Origin: Membranipora membranacea
Taxonomy: Eukaryota > Bryozoa > Gymnolaemata > Cheilostomatida > Membraniporidae
DNA length: 64,000 nt
Assembly (NCBI GenBank): GCA_914767715.1
Contig: OU612072.1
Coordinates: 23,004,001-23,068,000 of the forward strand
Direction: 5' to 3'
The first letter of the stretch is position 1; the number at the start of each line of letters is the position of its first letter. Of this stretch, positions 24,298 through 35,289 are shown piece by piece. The position numbers were made by a program, and so were the translations under genes. The notes beneath the pieces were generated by a model. That model made no database searches, had not been told where the DNA came from, and saw nothing but the letters and a program-made list of their open reading frames with translations.

Positions 24298-24695
24298 TTA
24301 GCCTGTCTTGACAAGCTTTGTTCGGTGGGGGGGGGGGGGGGGAACAAAGCTTATCAAGTCTTGCATGCTCGACTTTCGAGCAGCCGATATTAAATATTGT
24401 CTTCTCTTGCGATCGAGAAGATAACTCCTTCATCACACTAATCAATTTGTATACATTCCTATACAAATTGAATAGTGTGGTAAAGGAGTTATCCTCCCGA
24501 TTTCAAGAGAAGACAATATTTAATATACGCTGCTCGACTAGACAATTTGATTAGTAAGATAAAGGAGGTATCTTCCTGATCGCAAGAGAAGACAATATTT
24601 AATATCGACTGCTCGACGGTCGAGCATGCAAGAGTTGACAAGCTTTGTTCCTTCCCCCCCCCCCCCACCGAACAAATCTTGTCAAGACAGGCTAA
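24298..24695. mobile_element. Foldback MITE with poly-G/poly-C near its ends
   Basis: The 398-bp unit starts TTAGCCTGTCTTGACAAGC and ends with its complement. GTCAACG flanks it on both sides as a 7-bp target duplication (24291-24297 and 24696-24702). Near the left end lies a run of about 17 G, itself bounded by AAGCTTTGTTC and AACAAAGCTT. A run of C occupies the mirror position at the right end. Inner repeats (AAGAGAAGACAATATTTAATAT) recur in both orientations. There is no coding capacity. Confidence 0.85.
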
Positions 24696-25139
24696 GTCAA
24701 CGTATGTTGCTGATCACAGCAATAAATTGACCGAATGTACACCAGTACACAATACAGTACACAATACACATATCATTGTTTCAATATGTTATGCTATGTG
24801 TATAGTCTGCTGTGATCAGGTAAAATAGAGGTTATCATGCTGATGACAAGTGAGGGCACTGTGCATGTACCGGAATAAGTGAATGTTGGATGACGCCATT
24901 ATAATGTGATTAGAATACCACAGGAAATAAGGCCACAAAACTTCAGGGGAATGGAAAACAGACTATTTATTTTGTGTTTTAGGTTAATTTGGCGATTGAT
25001 TCGTGTAAGGTGAATTTTGACTGAATTATCCAGTATTGGTTTTGGGTGTTTGATACATGACATTGGCAAAATGCAGGCTTGGAGGATTACAGATCCCAGG
25101 GGCCTATGGCACAAACCCTCCCAAGCCTTCTCTTCAGAC

Positions 25140-25320
25140 TATATCTATCCCATGCTTAATGTGGTCCATATGGCCAAGTGGGGGGGATTGATTAACTCAG
25201 TTTTTTTCCTCATGGTGTTTGATGCTGTAATTCTGCCTTTCCGTGCAGCTTTCCACAAGGCACTTTTACTCTGGACCATGGTGTGACACTGAACACCATA
25301 TGATATTTCTCCAGCAGTGA
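25140..25320 (-). pseudogene. Possible YqaJ-like exonuclease fragment
   Basis: On the minus strand a short frame contains QSKSALWKAARKGRITASN, which resembles the start of YqaJ/lambda-type alkaline exonuclease domains (Q.S..W...R..RITAS). The frame ends after about 60 residues and I could not follow the catalytic part downstream. Such domains are common in DNA transposons and viruses of marine animals. Treat this as a weak call. Confidence 0.3.
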
Positions 25321-27098
25321 GGTTCATTTTCTGCAAACGCTATGCTATAAATTGGTTTCTTTGACAGTTATTGAGCAGCAGCGATTGTAGCTGTAGATAA
25401 CTGTTCAATAATTATAATAGCAGGTTCTTGTGGAGTTTGGTGGCAGTCCTGAACTTGACCTGTTACCACATTTTCAATTGTCTATTAGGGCAAATATTAT
25501 AGATTATTGTTAGAAATATGGTACTGGCATTCAATTTACTGTTATCCCTAATGACCTGTAACATCATGTTACAGCTCTGTTATGTAAACCTCTATATACT
25601 CCTCAAATCAATTCAACTGCAAAATTTGAGTTCACACTGTAAATCTGCCTGGTGCTCAGTTATTTAAAGTAAAAAATGCTTAGTTGTAGTTATCTCCTCC
25701 TTACTTTTCCAAAAGCCATCTCCTTCCTACAGTCTTTAATTCAGAATAACCACATTCGGTCAACTGCATTGTTAGTCAGTCAGTTAACTATTCATATATT
25801 TTTTCTGCAAAAAACTCAAAATCTGACAAAAAATCTTCAAGTTCATGTTTTTGTGTTTGGGCAGAGTTACATTTTGACACGGTAAGTCACAGAGATCTGG
25901 TTTTTTTGGAGCATCAGTTCATCACATTATCTAAATATGCGTCTGAGGGCATGTTTGAAATATTTTTTTAACACATTTTAAAATGCAATTTACTTTTTCA
26001 CAACGGTGTTTATTTCAGCTATCAGTGCCGTGACATTGTTGCGCAATGCAGTGCAAAGAGCCTTTTTATTTGTAGTTTCTATGCCATTGTGTACAGTTTC
26101 AAACAGATTTCAATTGCCTTTTATCAAAGGAGTTTAGCAATTTACAAATGACAATGGAGATGCTATACTATTGGTTACCAAGTGTTCAGTTTAGATTGTG
26201 GGGACTGTTTGGCAGCCACCCATCAAATTCTATCAGAATGATTATATAGCTCAAATTAATTAATCTTCACTATTCTACATACATATTCAGAACTTACCAG
26301 AATCTAAATATGACTTGATAATCTCTTTTGTCTTTTTGTATTGCACTTTTTAACGTCTAATCTGCACTTTTACCTCGAGAGATTTTTTGAGTGATACATG
26401 CAGCGCTAGATATTTTGTAATTCCTGCTCAGACCAAATACATTTTCCAACCAGTATCACAAGCTCAAAACGCCAGATCTGATAAAAAAAAGGTTTATATT
26501 GAGTGTGCCTCGTTTTTTATACCAACGTTATATTGCACCTAAAATATTATATCATATTATGTTGAATCAGTAGGCTCTACTGGCTTGCTGCTAATGTATT
26601 TACATTTTTGCAATCCATGACCATGACACCTCTTTGACAATCATAACCTTCTTCCCGGAGATATTACTTAGCCATGTAGAGGGTGCTCGGGGGAGAGGTG
26701 TTTATGCTATACCATCCTCACTTAATATGCTTCTATATCCCGAAACATGGCATGGATATGGCTTTTTCATCCATTCAGATTTGCTATGAATTAGATTTTG
26801 CCTATTTTACAGCAATACAAGTCTGAGCGAGATGCTGCAAAGATGTTGCCAGCTCTAATGGATACTGTCTAAGAATAGCATTTTTAAAATACACCCAAAT
26901 ATTTTAGGTTAAATTTTACACACATGTGTTTTGCTGAGTTGATATTCTATGGTATTTAATCATCCCAATGTTTTTATCATTGAAAAACAATGATATAATT
27001 ATGCTAGATTCTATAGGATTGTGATTACCGCGTGTCTGGAGGGCTCACCCCTAATAACACACATAATACTCTTTGTGAAATATTCTGCTGTATAGTCT

Positions 27099-27551
27099 CA
27101 CACTGATTTCGAGATTACACTATTAGTATGTGTATCTCTGATCGATAGAGCTTCTGTCGCAAATATTGAGCACCTACATTTGGCTGAAAGAGAGGACAAC
27201 TTTAATTTTATCAAACAGACATGATCGAAACAGGATTACCTGGCTCTGCATTATTAGTTCTCTTTTCTGAGCTTAGGCTAGCAGTACACAGTTTCGATGT
27301 CACTTTTCTTGTCAAAAATATGTGCTAAATGCTCTTCTAAAACTGTTAAAAGGTGATATCAGATTTTCTAAATATAAATTAGAATATTTTAACAAAGAAT
27401 GAGAAAATGATATGTGTATATCCAAAAGTTTGGGTAATCATCCATACGTCTCCTAAATACTGAATTTCAGCTGCACTCAAGCTAAGTGAATTAATTCACT
27501 CTCTATCGATCAGAGATATACATGCAATAGTATATCACGTCATCAGTGTGG
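27099..27551. mobile_element. hAT-like MITE, 8-bp target duplication TATAGTCT
   Basis: About 52-bp inverted ends (CACACTGAT...ATCTCTGATCGATAGAG and complement) are flanked by TATAGTCT at 27091-27098 and 27552-27559. The uninterrupted homologous site near 9665-9685 shows the empty target (GCTG, 7 bases, AGTGAGC), which fits an 8-bp duplication as made by hAT transposases. No coding sequence. Confidence 0.8.
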
Positions 27552-27911
27552 TATAGTCTAGTGAGCTAGTATCTGTATGGTCGACCTTGGTATATTCATC
27601 ACTATTTAGGAATTAAATTCCTGAAATAACCACAAAAAGGACAGGGCCAGTGAAAGAATTCATTTAACTTTTGAATTTGTGCATTTTTTCAAAATCTTAC
27701 TCTGGGACTGCATCTGTACACAGCAAGTTATAATGTTGTTACTTTTGAGGATTCAGTTAGCCAAACAGGTGGGCTGCTTTCATAAAGAAAAAAATCTGAG
27801 CTGGCCTCCGAACAAAATTCAAAGCATTTCTTCACCCAGTACTTTGAAAAATCCAAGTACAATTGAGAACTGAGCTGAATGAAGATATCAGTGGATTGTT
27901 GCTGGCGCAAT

Positions 27912-28646
27912 GGGGTTGTGTCAGGAGTTGTCCCTTATTATAGGGTGCGCCGAACAGTTGAGACCATAAATTGGCACTTTTTTATATGAGCTATCTTTGG
28001 AGCAGATCACACTTTTCGGTCAGCCAGGGAAAGAAACAAAATGAGGGTAATTTCATAGGCGGATTATGATGACCCACTTAATGGGACAAAAAAGAACTGC
28101 GAATATGATTTGATATTTATTATATTATATAATGTAATAAATATATCATTAAAAAAAATATTAATATTCCGGCTTTGAATTTTGAATATTATATAAATCC
28201 AACCTGAAAATATTGATTGGAGAAAAGAAATTCAGAATTACATAAATATATTTTATGTTATTGTAATACAAAACGATTCTATATTTAATACAATAACTTA
28301 ATATAATTATGTGGATTTTTTTGCAAAACAAATTTAGCTGTGTATTTCATGACACCTTCCTTCCTGACACTAAATTTCATTGTGATTGATCAGGTTTGTA
28401 TAATTTAATGTATAATTTAATTTTAATTGTATTAAAAATAAAGATTTCCCGAACCTTTTTTTTATTTCAGCATATAGGTCAGATTTTTGGATTACCGAAA
28501 AAAAAATCAATAGTAGTTAGCAGAAACCGAGGAGTTTTTACAGCAAAAGGTCTCATCTGCTTCCCTTATGGCTTATATAAAACTTTGCAAAAGTATGGTC
28601 TCATCTGTAAATAATCAAGGGAGATTACTCCGAAAAACACAACCCC
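27912..28646. mobile_element. AT-rich MITE with GGGGTTGTGT ends
   Basis: Ends GGGGTTGTGT and ACACAACCCC are flanked by AT on both sides, and weaker similarity continues inward. The homologous uninterrupted site near 9335-9350 reads straight through (GCAATTACAGACATTG), which defines the insertion and a 2-bp duplication. The interior is strongly AT-rich and non-coding. Confidence 0.65.
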
Positions 28647-28889
28647 ATTACAGACATTGTTTTCTCAGAATGAGTTTTCTAATCCCTTAGGAAAATCCTA
28701 TTTGTAAATAACAACTTGTATTACATTCTCTGTCTTTACAGTGGAAGAATTTGTTACTGTTGTGCCTTGTTTATCTATTCCAAAGGATTTGAAGGCAATG
28801 TAATATCAAAACCTAAGGATAACCTTCGTTTCTCAAGACTTGTTGCTTCTTATAAAATTTGTGTTTTAAGGCATTAATACATCAGATTA

Positions 28890-29062
28890 AAATTAAAGGT
28901 TTATTTAAATCAGATGTCTTGTCACAAGCCACATCCCTGAGCATGGGCAGTGGAATTCGTCGCCTTAGTGGCAAGACCGCAACATCTGCGCCAGGTTGCT
29001 CTTTATTAGCAGACAGATCGGAGCACACCTTGGTGCCAACTAAAGTCCAGCAGTCAATGGAC
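28890..29062 (-). repeat. SINE fragment (minus strand), central domain
   Basis: The reverse complement contains AAGGTGTGCTCCGATCTG and AAGAGCAACCTGGCGCAG, followed by CACTAAGGCG. It corresponds to the SINE tail at 8940-9075 inside the first element copy and was therefore carried along within the element. Confidence 0.65.
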
Positions 29063-29362
29063 TGCGGATTTGTTTAACATGAGGCCATTTCGATAAATTT
29101 AAGGTTCAACAATTGCACAGACCAAGGGAACTTGGTGGCAGCATCATTCTAAAATTGTAATAGTTATTCTTATTATTAAAACAGTCGCAATACTGCTTAC
29201 CTAGCTACCCACCTTACTGATTTAGCTGGGATAGTTACAGGTGTAACTTAAGCATAAAACATGTTATATCTTTCCGTAGAGTAAGGCTGTACATAAGGAA
29301 AATCTTACGGGAGAGCCTGCATATTCTATTATTTACAGCAATGAAAGACTTTGATTCAAACC

Positions 29363-31183
29363 TAGCAAGAGCCGGTCCCTGTCTTTGTGTAAAGGCAAAC
29401 CTGTACCAAATACCTACTTCATAGGAACAGAGCGTATTCCCACGCTTGCAGAGCAGTCTGTGAAGAGCTTAGGAAGATGGTATAGTTTACTGATCACAGA
29501 CAGGTTTCGCAGAAACCAGGTGAAAAAGCAACTCATTACAGGGCTGGACGCGATTGAAAAATGTGGTCTGTCTGGCAAATACAAAGCCTGGATTCTCAAA
29601 TTTGCACTCATGCCTCGAATGTTGTGGCCTCTGACAGTTTATGATATTCCGCTAACACCAGTTGAGAGAATGGAGCAAATGATTAACAAGCACATGCGTA
29701 AGTGGCTCGGAGTTCTAAGGAGCTTCAACACTAATGCACTGTATGCCAGTTCGTTTACTCTTTCACTACCTATGAAATCGCTTGTGGAAGAGTACAAAAC
29801 ATCAAAGGCGAGACTGGATATGATGTTGAACGAGTCACCGGACCAGGTGATAAAGGAATGTGCTCCAACACTTGACACTGGTAAAAAATGGTCTGTCACA
29901 GAGACTGTCAGAGGTGCCAAATCTCGACTGGAGATAAGTGAGATTGTGGGTGCTGTGACAACTGCACGTCATGGCATCGGCTGGAAAGCAAACCGGTGGT
30001 TTTAAAGGAAAGCCCAAAGGTTAGACGGGAGATGGTAGTTGATGAGGTGCGCAAGATGGAAGAAGAGCGCCGCCAGACACAAGCTGTAGGCCAAGCCCAA
30101 CAAGGCAGGTGGACTTGTTGGGAGTCTGTTGAGCAGCGTCAGCTCAAATGGACAGAATTGTGGTCGATGGAGCCACAAAGGATCAGCTTTCTGGTTGGTG
30201 CAGCTTATGACCAACCACCGACCCCAGCAAACCTGGAACGCTGGAATTTGACCGAGAACTCGAATTGCGCCGAGTGCTCGGCTAAGGGCACACTTCGACA
30301 TATACTGTCGAATTGCCAACAGAGCTTGGGAAGATACACGTATAGGCATAATCAAGTCCTGAAAGTGTTGTGTAAGTATGTCACGGAGAAGTGTGAATAA
30401 GCTAATGCTGGTGGTGAAGCGCGTGAAAAGATTTTGCGCAAAAAGGGATTGATGAACAGCGGAGAATGGCAGGTGAGATGCGACCTCACAGAGCAGCTCA
30501 GCATGCCACAGCATATTGTGATCACGAACCAAAGACCAGACTTTATTGTTTGGTCTGACAAAGTAAAAGCACTAATACTGATGGAATTGACGGTGCCTTG
30601 GGAAGAAAATCTCTCATACGCGCATGAGAGAAAACTGACAACATACGAAGATCTGGTCACACAATGCCAAGACAAAGGTTGGAATTGCGAATTATTCGCA
30701 GTGGAAGTTGGCTGCCGTGGATTCATGGCTAGATCAGCTACCAAATTTCTGACTAGATTTGGGCTTTCAGGAAGAGCACTCAAACAAGCCACAAAAAGCA
30801 TAGTACACGAGGCAGAATGCGCATCTGCATGGATTTGGCAACAGCACTGTGTGAAGACAAAAGCTAAGTAATCCTATTACTTGTAAGCTGGGATTTAACA
30901 CACTCACTTTGTTTTGTGGAGTTGGCCAGCATTTAATTCCTTTTGTCATAACCCTTGTAAGGATTAGAATGAGGGGATTAAGTGATGATAAGCAAACTGC
31001 TTGAGGTAGAAGGCTAAGCAAGATTATGCCTTTAATACTCAAATTAATCTCTGCGGGGTGAAAAATCAAAGTGAGTCTGAGTTAGATCTAAGGTTTTACA
31101 AACATAGGATTAAAAGCTTGGCCCTCGCATAAAAGGCAGGCAGAGCGAGACAGGAAATCACAGTCAGCGCACCACTGTATGTT
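29363..31183 (+). mobile_element. Non-LTR retrotransposon 3' fragment with zinc knuckle and restriction-like endonuclease
   Basis: The protein is read in two frames. 29385-29995 gives the thumb/linker part (LPRMLWPLTVYDIPLT-like helices, KHMRKWLGV). After a frameshift near 30000 it continues to a CAEC...GTLRHILSNC zinc knuckle and RYTYRHN. After one in-frame TAA (30398) comes a restriction-like-endonuclease domain (QRPDFIVW, LMELTVPWEENL, CRGFMARS) ending at 30871. This order is typical of the R2/NeSL-type endonuclease group. Comparison with 8060-8110 shows it inserted into the second element copy. It is 5'-truncated and disabled. Confidence 0.75.
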
Positions 31184-31743
31184 GTATCTCATGATCCAGA
31201 ACCCTATATTTGTGACAAATAGGTGAAAGTATAGTTTATGGCATCAATCTTCACATAATTTTCCCCATTGAAACAAAGATTGCAGGTACCATGACCAAGG
31301 AGTAAAAACTCTTTGCCTTTACTATTGTTGAAAAAATTACTCTGTATCCCTTTACTCTGTGAAGCAGTCTAGACACCTGCTTGATACTTAAATGTTTTAC
31401 ACAGATAGCTTTCCATGCTCAACACATTGATCACAGTTGAAAATTAAGCCATTTTAATGGAAACTGATGTAAAGTTGCTCTTGACATCGCAAACAGTTCT
31501 TATCTTGAAAGCTGCAGTCATACGGTACAGCTTGAACATTATGGCCATGTTATTATGTTATTAATACTAACAGGATTTTAAAGTTAAGCTAGAGACCTGC
31601 TGCCATGTAATGAGAAATTTCTCACAATAAATAAAATACAAGGGGTGATAACTTTATTTTGTAAATGAGCCACAAAATTTCAACATTGAGAGAAGACAAA
31701 CTCTTACCCTAAGAATTGCCCAAATTGACTTTAATGAACTGAG

Positions 31744-33884
31744 TGATGCATGAAAATAATTGCTCACTGCTTCGGACAAAGAAAATCCTTGTGACATCAT
31801 GACCAGAAAATGTATATTTGTCATGACTTGATATTTATTAAATTGTAGGAAAATCAGCGTGTTTGCTCTCACAAGAAACAGTGTTGGCGCTGTATCCATA
31901 ATTGGGGATTCAGGGAGAGCGTATTCATTTGAGGATTTTTTTTGCAGCGGTTTTCTTCTTACTTGAAATTCAAACATTATATTGATTTACTGACACAAAC
32001 GAAAGCGACAAATTGATCATGATATTTTATCACAGTCGCTTCAAATTTGTTTGATAAATACTTATTTAATGTTTGCACTGAGTGTTGCTCATCTCTCAGA
32101 CGATTACTCGGAATACATTTTGCTTTTAGATAGCAAGATGATCTGCTTTCTTTGCTTATAGTGTCGTAAAAAACCTCCTGTCAGAGAGAGAGAAGGTCCA
32201 AGTCTGGTGATAAATTTTATTATCTCAAAGTATGAGATGGGTGGCAATTTTTCATGGCAGCATCTTTGGCTATCGACTAGGATCTGGAGCTGAATCTTCT
32301 ATGTTGAATAATGTCATATAGTCCCTTTTTTGATATTTTCTGGAACCTTAGGTCAGGTTAGGTCAATTCCATTCTTGTTACAGTGCATTCAAAACCACGA
32401 TGCCTTCAGTAATCTTTCAGTGCTTCTCTGTCCCCTGTTTCGACGTAATTCAATGATATCACAGAGTAAGGATAAATATAAAATTTTACTCTGTGATAAC
32501 ATCAACTTCCTGCTTACAAGATCTAGGTATTGTGATGTTAATTGGAGTCTGATGACCAAATAAATTGACACGTTGGCCAACAACAAATACATATGTCGCT
32601 TATAATTCACACTTCAGTGTTTTGTGGTACACATACCAGGCTTGATCAGCCAGACCATATTTCTGCAGTATATTCCTTGCGGTGCATCATTCAGACCACT
32701 GTTATATCACAGAGTAAGGATTTATATTATTGATACAATGAAAAGTTAGAGCTTGATATGATATATACTTACTACTTACTTAATTTTATCAAATCATGCT
32801 CAAATTTTTCATCGTGTGTATCAATCACTTCTATGCTATTACAGAGTTGTTACCACATATCCTAGAAAAATAACCTTGTTTGTTATGACACTGCAAGAAT
32901 AAAATCGCTAATTTGAAGGTTTGAGGTGCTAGAATTATTTTCTCCTTCCCAATGTGTTGCTCGTTAGATTAAGTACCGGATTGGTGAATGCCACTTCCAG
33001 AAAATACGCTTCTACCGAGCTAGCGAAGAAATAGGAATACTTTATTATACTTCCAATGGTAAAGTGTCCCTTTTTCATGGGCTTGAAGACATAACTCCAA
33101 ATCAAAAAAAAAAAATTTTGGGCTATGTAAGTTGTATATGTGCCTACAAAAACATGCGATCGGCTCTCTTCCCCTCCAAACAGGAAAACTATAGCCAAAA
33201 CCTTTTTGCTATAAGTTAACAATATGTTTCTTTATTTCAGGTCCTAGTTACTGCTGGAATTATCCACCCATGTGGTTCTCAGGGTAACGATAAGCTAGTC
33301 AGTAAACATTTCATTTATTAAAGGAACTGTGTAATTATTTCATTGTAGATAGCGCATACTGACAATTATTTATGCTTGTTTGTTTTGTGCTCCATATGTC
33401 GTTGGTGTTTTATCTGATGTTTCCTCTAATGCAGTGAGTGTTGGCATTTGAGTTGAAGTAACGGTTAATTGCTCCACAACCATTTCGTGGTCAGCTCAAT
33501 TTTCTTTTCTACATCCAACGCGTTTAGTAATCAAAACGGATCAAAACCCCATTGCAGCGACTTCTCCTTCACATCTAGAGTGTTCAAGCGAATATCTTGA
33601 ACCTACAACAAAATACATTCTGATAATCAATATCAATTATTGACTGTGAAGTTCACAAAACATTCATGGCTGGTGTTGAGAAATGATATCTAGCCTAATG
33701 GTGCTGGAAAATGCGACAACATTCAATTACCTGTATATAATATTATTTTATATTCATTTATATATATATACAAATTCTGTGTAGAGTGTGGTAAGGTAAG
33801 GGACGTAAATATTATTTTAATTGAGCGGAAACTAGACTTCTTGATTTTGGTTGAATTTTGAATGAACCCACTCTGACTCTGTAT
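31744..33884. other. No recognised gene
   Basis: AT-rich sequence without domains. A possible 50-bp exon at about 33241-33288 (after TTTATTTCAG) could not be supported further. Confidence 0.45.
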
Positions 33885-34757
33885 CTTGCAATGTAGGTGT
33901 GCCTCCGGCCCTTCTTTGTTGAATTCCTACCACTTTCACATAAGAATGAATCATCCTCATTTGCATCAGTTGAATAAGATGATTATGACTCTGTTCTTCA
34001 ATCAGCTACTGTTTGAATTCTTGACATGATGATGGACTCTCATTTAGATTTATGTAATCATGTCAGTGATGTTCGTAAATCATGCTTCTTTCAATTAAAA
34101 CGACTAAGATTTTTAAGAACTTATATTTTCTGAAAACCAGTTGACAACCTCATCCAAAACTTCGTACCAAGCAGGCTTGATTTTTTATTCTTTATTTCCA
34201 TGCATAGCTTGAAAATCTTTCTAGTCTTACCTATTCAGGTCCTACAGAATCCCTGATCAAAGAGTTTACAGGTACAGATCCCTTTTCATATTTAATTTGT
34301 TTATAATCGCCCATAAAATTTCCCACCATCCCAAGCTCATTCCTTCCAATATGACTTTCTCTACATCTAAGCATTCTAGCACCACTCATTGTAACATCGC
34401 CAACAGTAGATTTAAATGTAGATTAGTTACAGGGGGTCGGCAATCTACTAACATTACATTACCTGATGTGTGGAACTCCCTTCAATCCTACCTTTGCCAT
34501 TTCACCTCCACTTTCTCTTTTAAATATTGTTTGAAAACCCATGTTTAGGATGCTGGGCAGTTGCCACTCATAAGTCACATTTATCTCAACATAATACTTT
34601 CTTATCAATTTAATATTTTAACAACATTTTTTTACAAATTTATTCACTTTACCTGTCTCAGGCTTATTTTTAAGAATTCAACTTTCATTTTGATACTTTA
34701 TCACGTGTTTGACGCCTAGAAGTCATTGATAAAAAATAAATTTTATTATTATTATTT
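33885..34757 (+). mobile_element. CR1/L2-like retrotransposon 3' fragment with (ATT)n tail
   Basis: After a remnant of the PQG region near 33895, the plus strand reads DMMMDSHLDLCNHV and SCFFQLKRLRFLRTY, a typical late reverse-transcriptase segment. It then gives the C-terminal end (LPDVWNSLQSYL, FSFKYCLKTH, stop near 34548). About 200 bases later it ends in TTTTATTATTATTATT. The words around the PQG motif match the remnant at 5990-6395. Confidence 0.65.
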
Positions 34758-34984
34758 AAATTTAACACGACTGGAATTATAAAAGCATCCACATGAGTTT
34801 GGTGATCAATTTGTTACTTTATTCTGTATGAGAAATAAAAAGTTTTCAATTGTGTCCTGGCAAACAAGCTAAGAACAATTGTGAACAGATGCAATCAAAC
34901 AATTAAGCAGTAAACAAAGATATACAATTGTCAAAAATTCCCGAATTCAATCTAAGTAGATTAAAAAATATATACTTTTTTGAG

Positions 34985-35169
34985 ACAATTTGTGTCCACC
35001 CTGTGGTGATGATCGGAGAACTAACTAGCCAGAATGCGGAGATGCCCTGGGCCTTTATGAATGGAGGATCTTACAATATTGTTTGTCCTGAAGCATTCAA
35101 AGCACCAAAGGAAGGATCTGTGTGGAAGTGCCTTGATACTATATGGGTAGAGGGAGTTGATTGTGTTTG
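34985..35169 (+). CDS. Orphan sushi/CCP-domain exon
   Basis: It encodes one complement-control-protein module: C...MIGELTSQN, a GGSYNIVCPEAF strand, VWKC and an IWVEGVDC end, followed by a consensus donor (GTGTTT|GTAAGT). It aligns residue by residue with the CCP exon at 44960-45142 on the opposite strand. Its acceptor (TTTTTTGAG) gives a starting phase that does not match the phase-1 end expected of CCP modules. It may therefore be a decayed duplicate rather than a working exon. No partner exons were found. Confidence 0.5.
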
Positions 35170-35187
35170 TAAGTATGTAAAACCTAT

Positions 35188-35272
35188 CAGCATCAACATT
35201 GTCACCATCATCGTCATCACCATCATCGTCACCATTGTCATTATAATCATCATCATCACCCCAACCACCCCC
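35188..35272. repeat. CAT/CATCGTC-type microsatellite
   Basis: Imperfect run of CATCAT, CATCGTCAT and ATCATC triplets directly after the orphan CCP exon. Confidence 0.85.
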
Positions 35273-35289
35273 ATCAGGGTATGAAATCA

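Larger units (their letters stand above)
25655..31743. mobile_element. Second, inverted copy of the 7.3-10.6 kb element, split by three later insertions
   Basis: Blocks matching 7757-10552 in reverse complement appear here: 25667-26230 (vs 9960-10560), 26420-26680 (vs 8560-8910), 26735-27090 (vs 9670-9905), 27560-27890 (vs 9365-9650), 28650-29060 (vs 8935-9330), 29075-29362 (vs 8080-8365) and 31184-31743 (vs 7757-8075). It starts CTCAGTTATTTAAAG and ends in the complementary motif, so the inner inverted repeat is the true end of this copy. The order of one block is shifted relative to the first copy. Insertions within it are listed separately. Confidence 0.75.

Noticed and set aside
33239-33290. 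Possible 50-bp exon after TTTATTTCAG
   Set aside because: Too short to recognise, no matching partner exon or clear donor; left out of the gene list.
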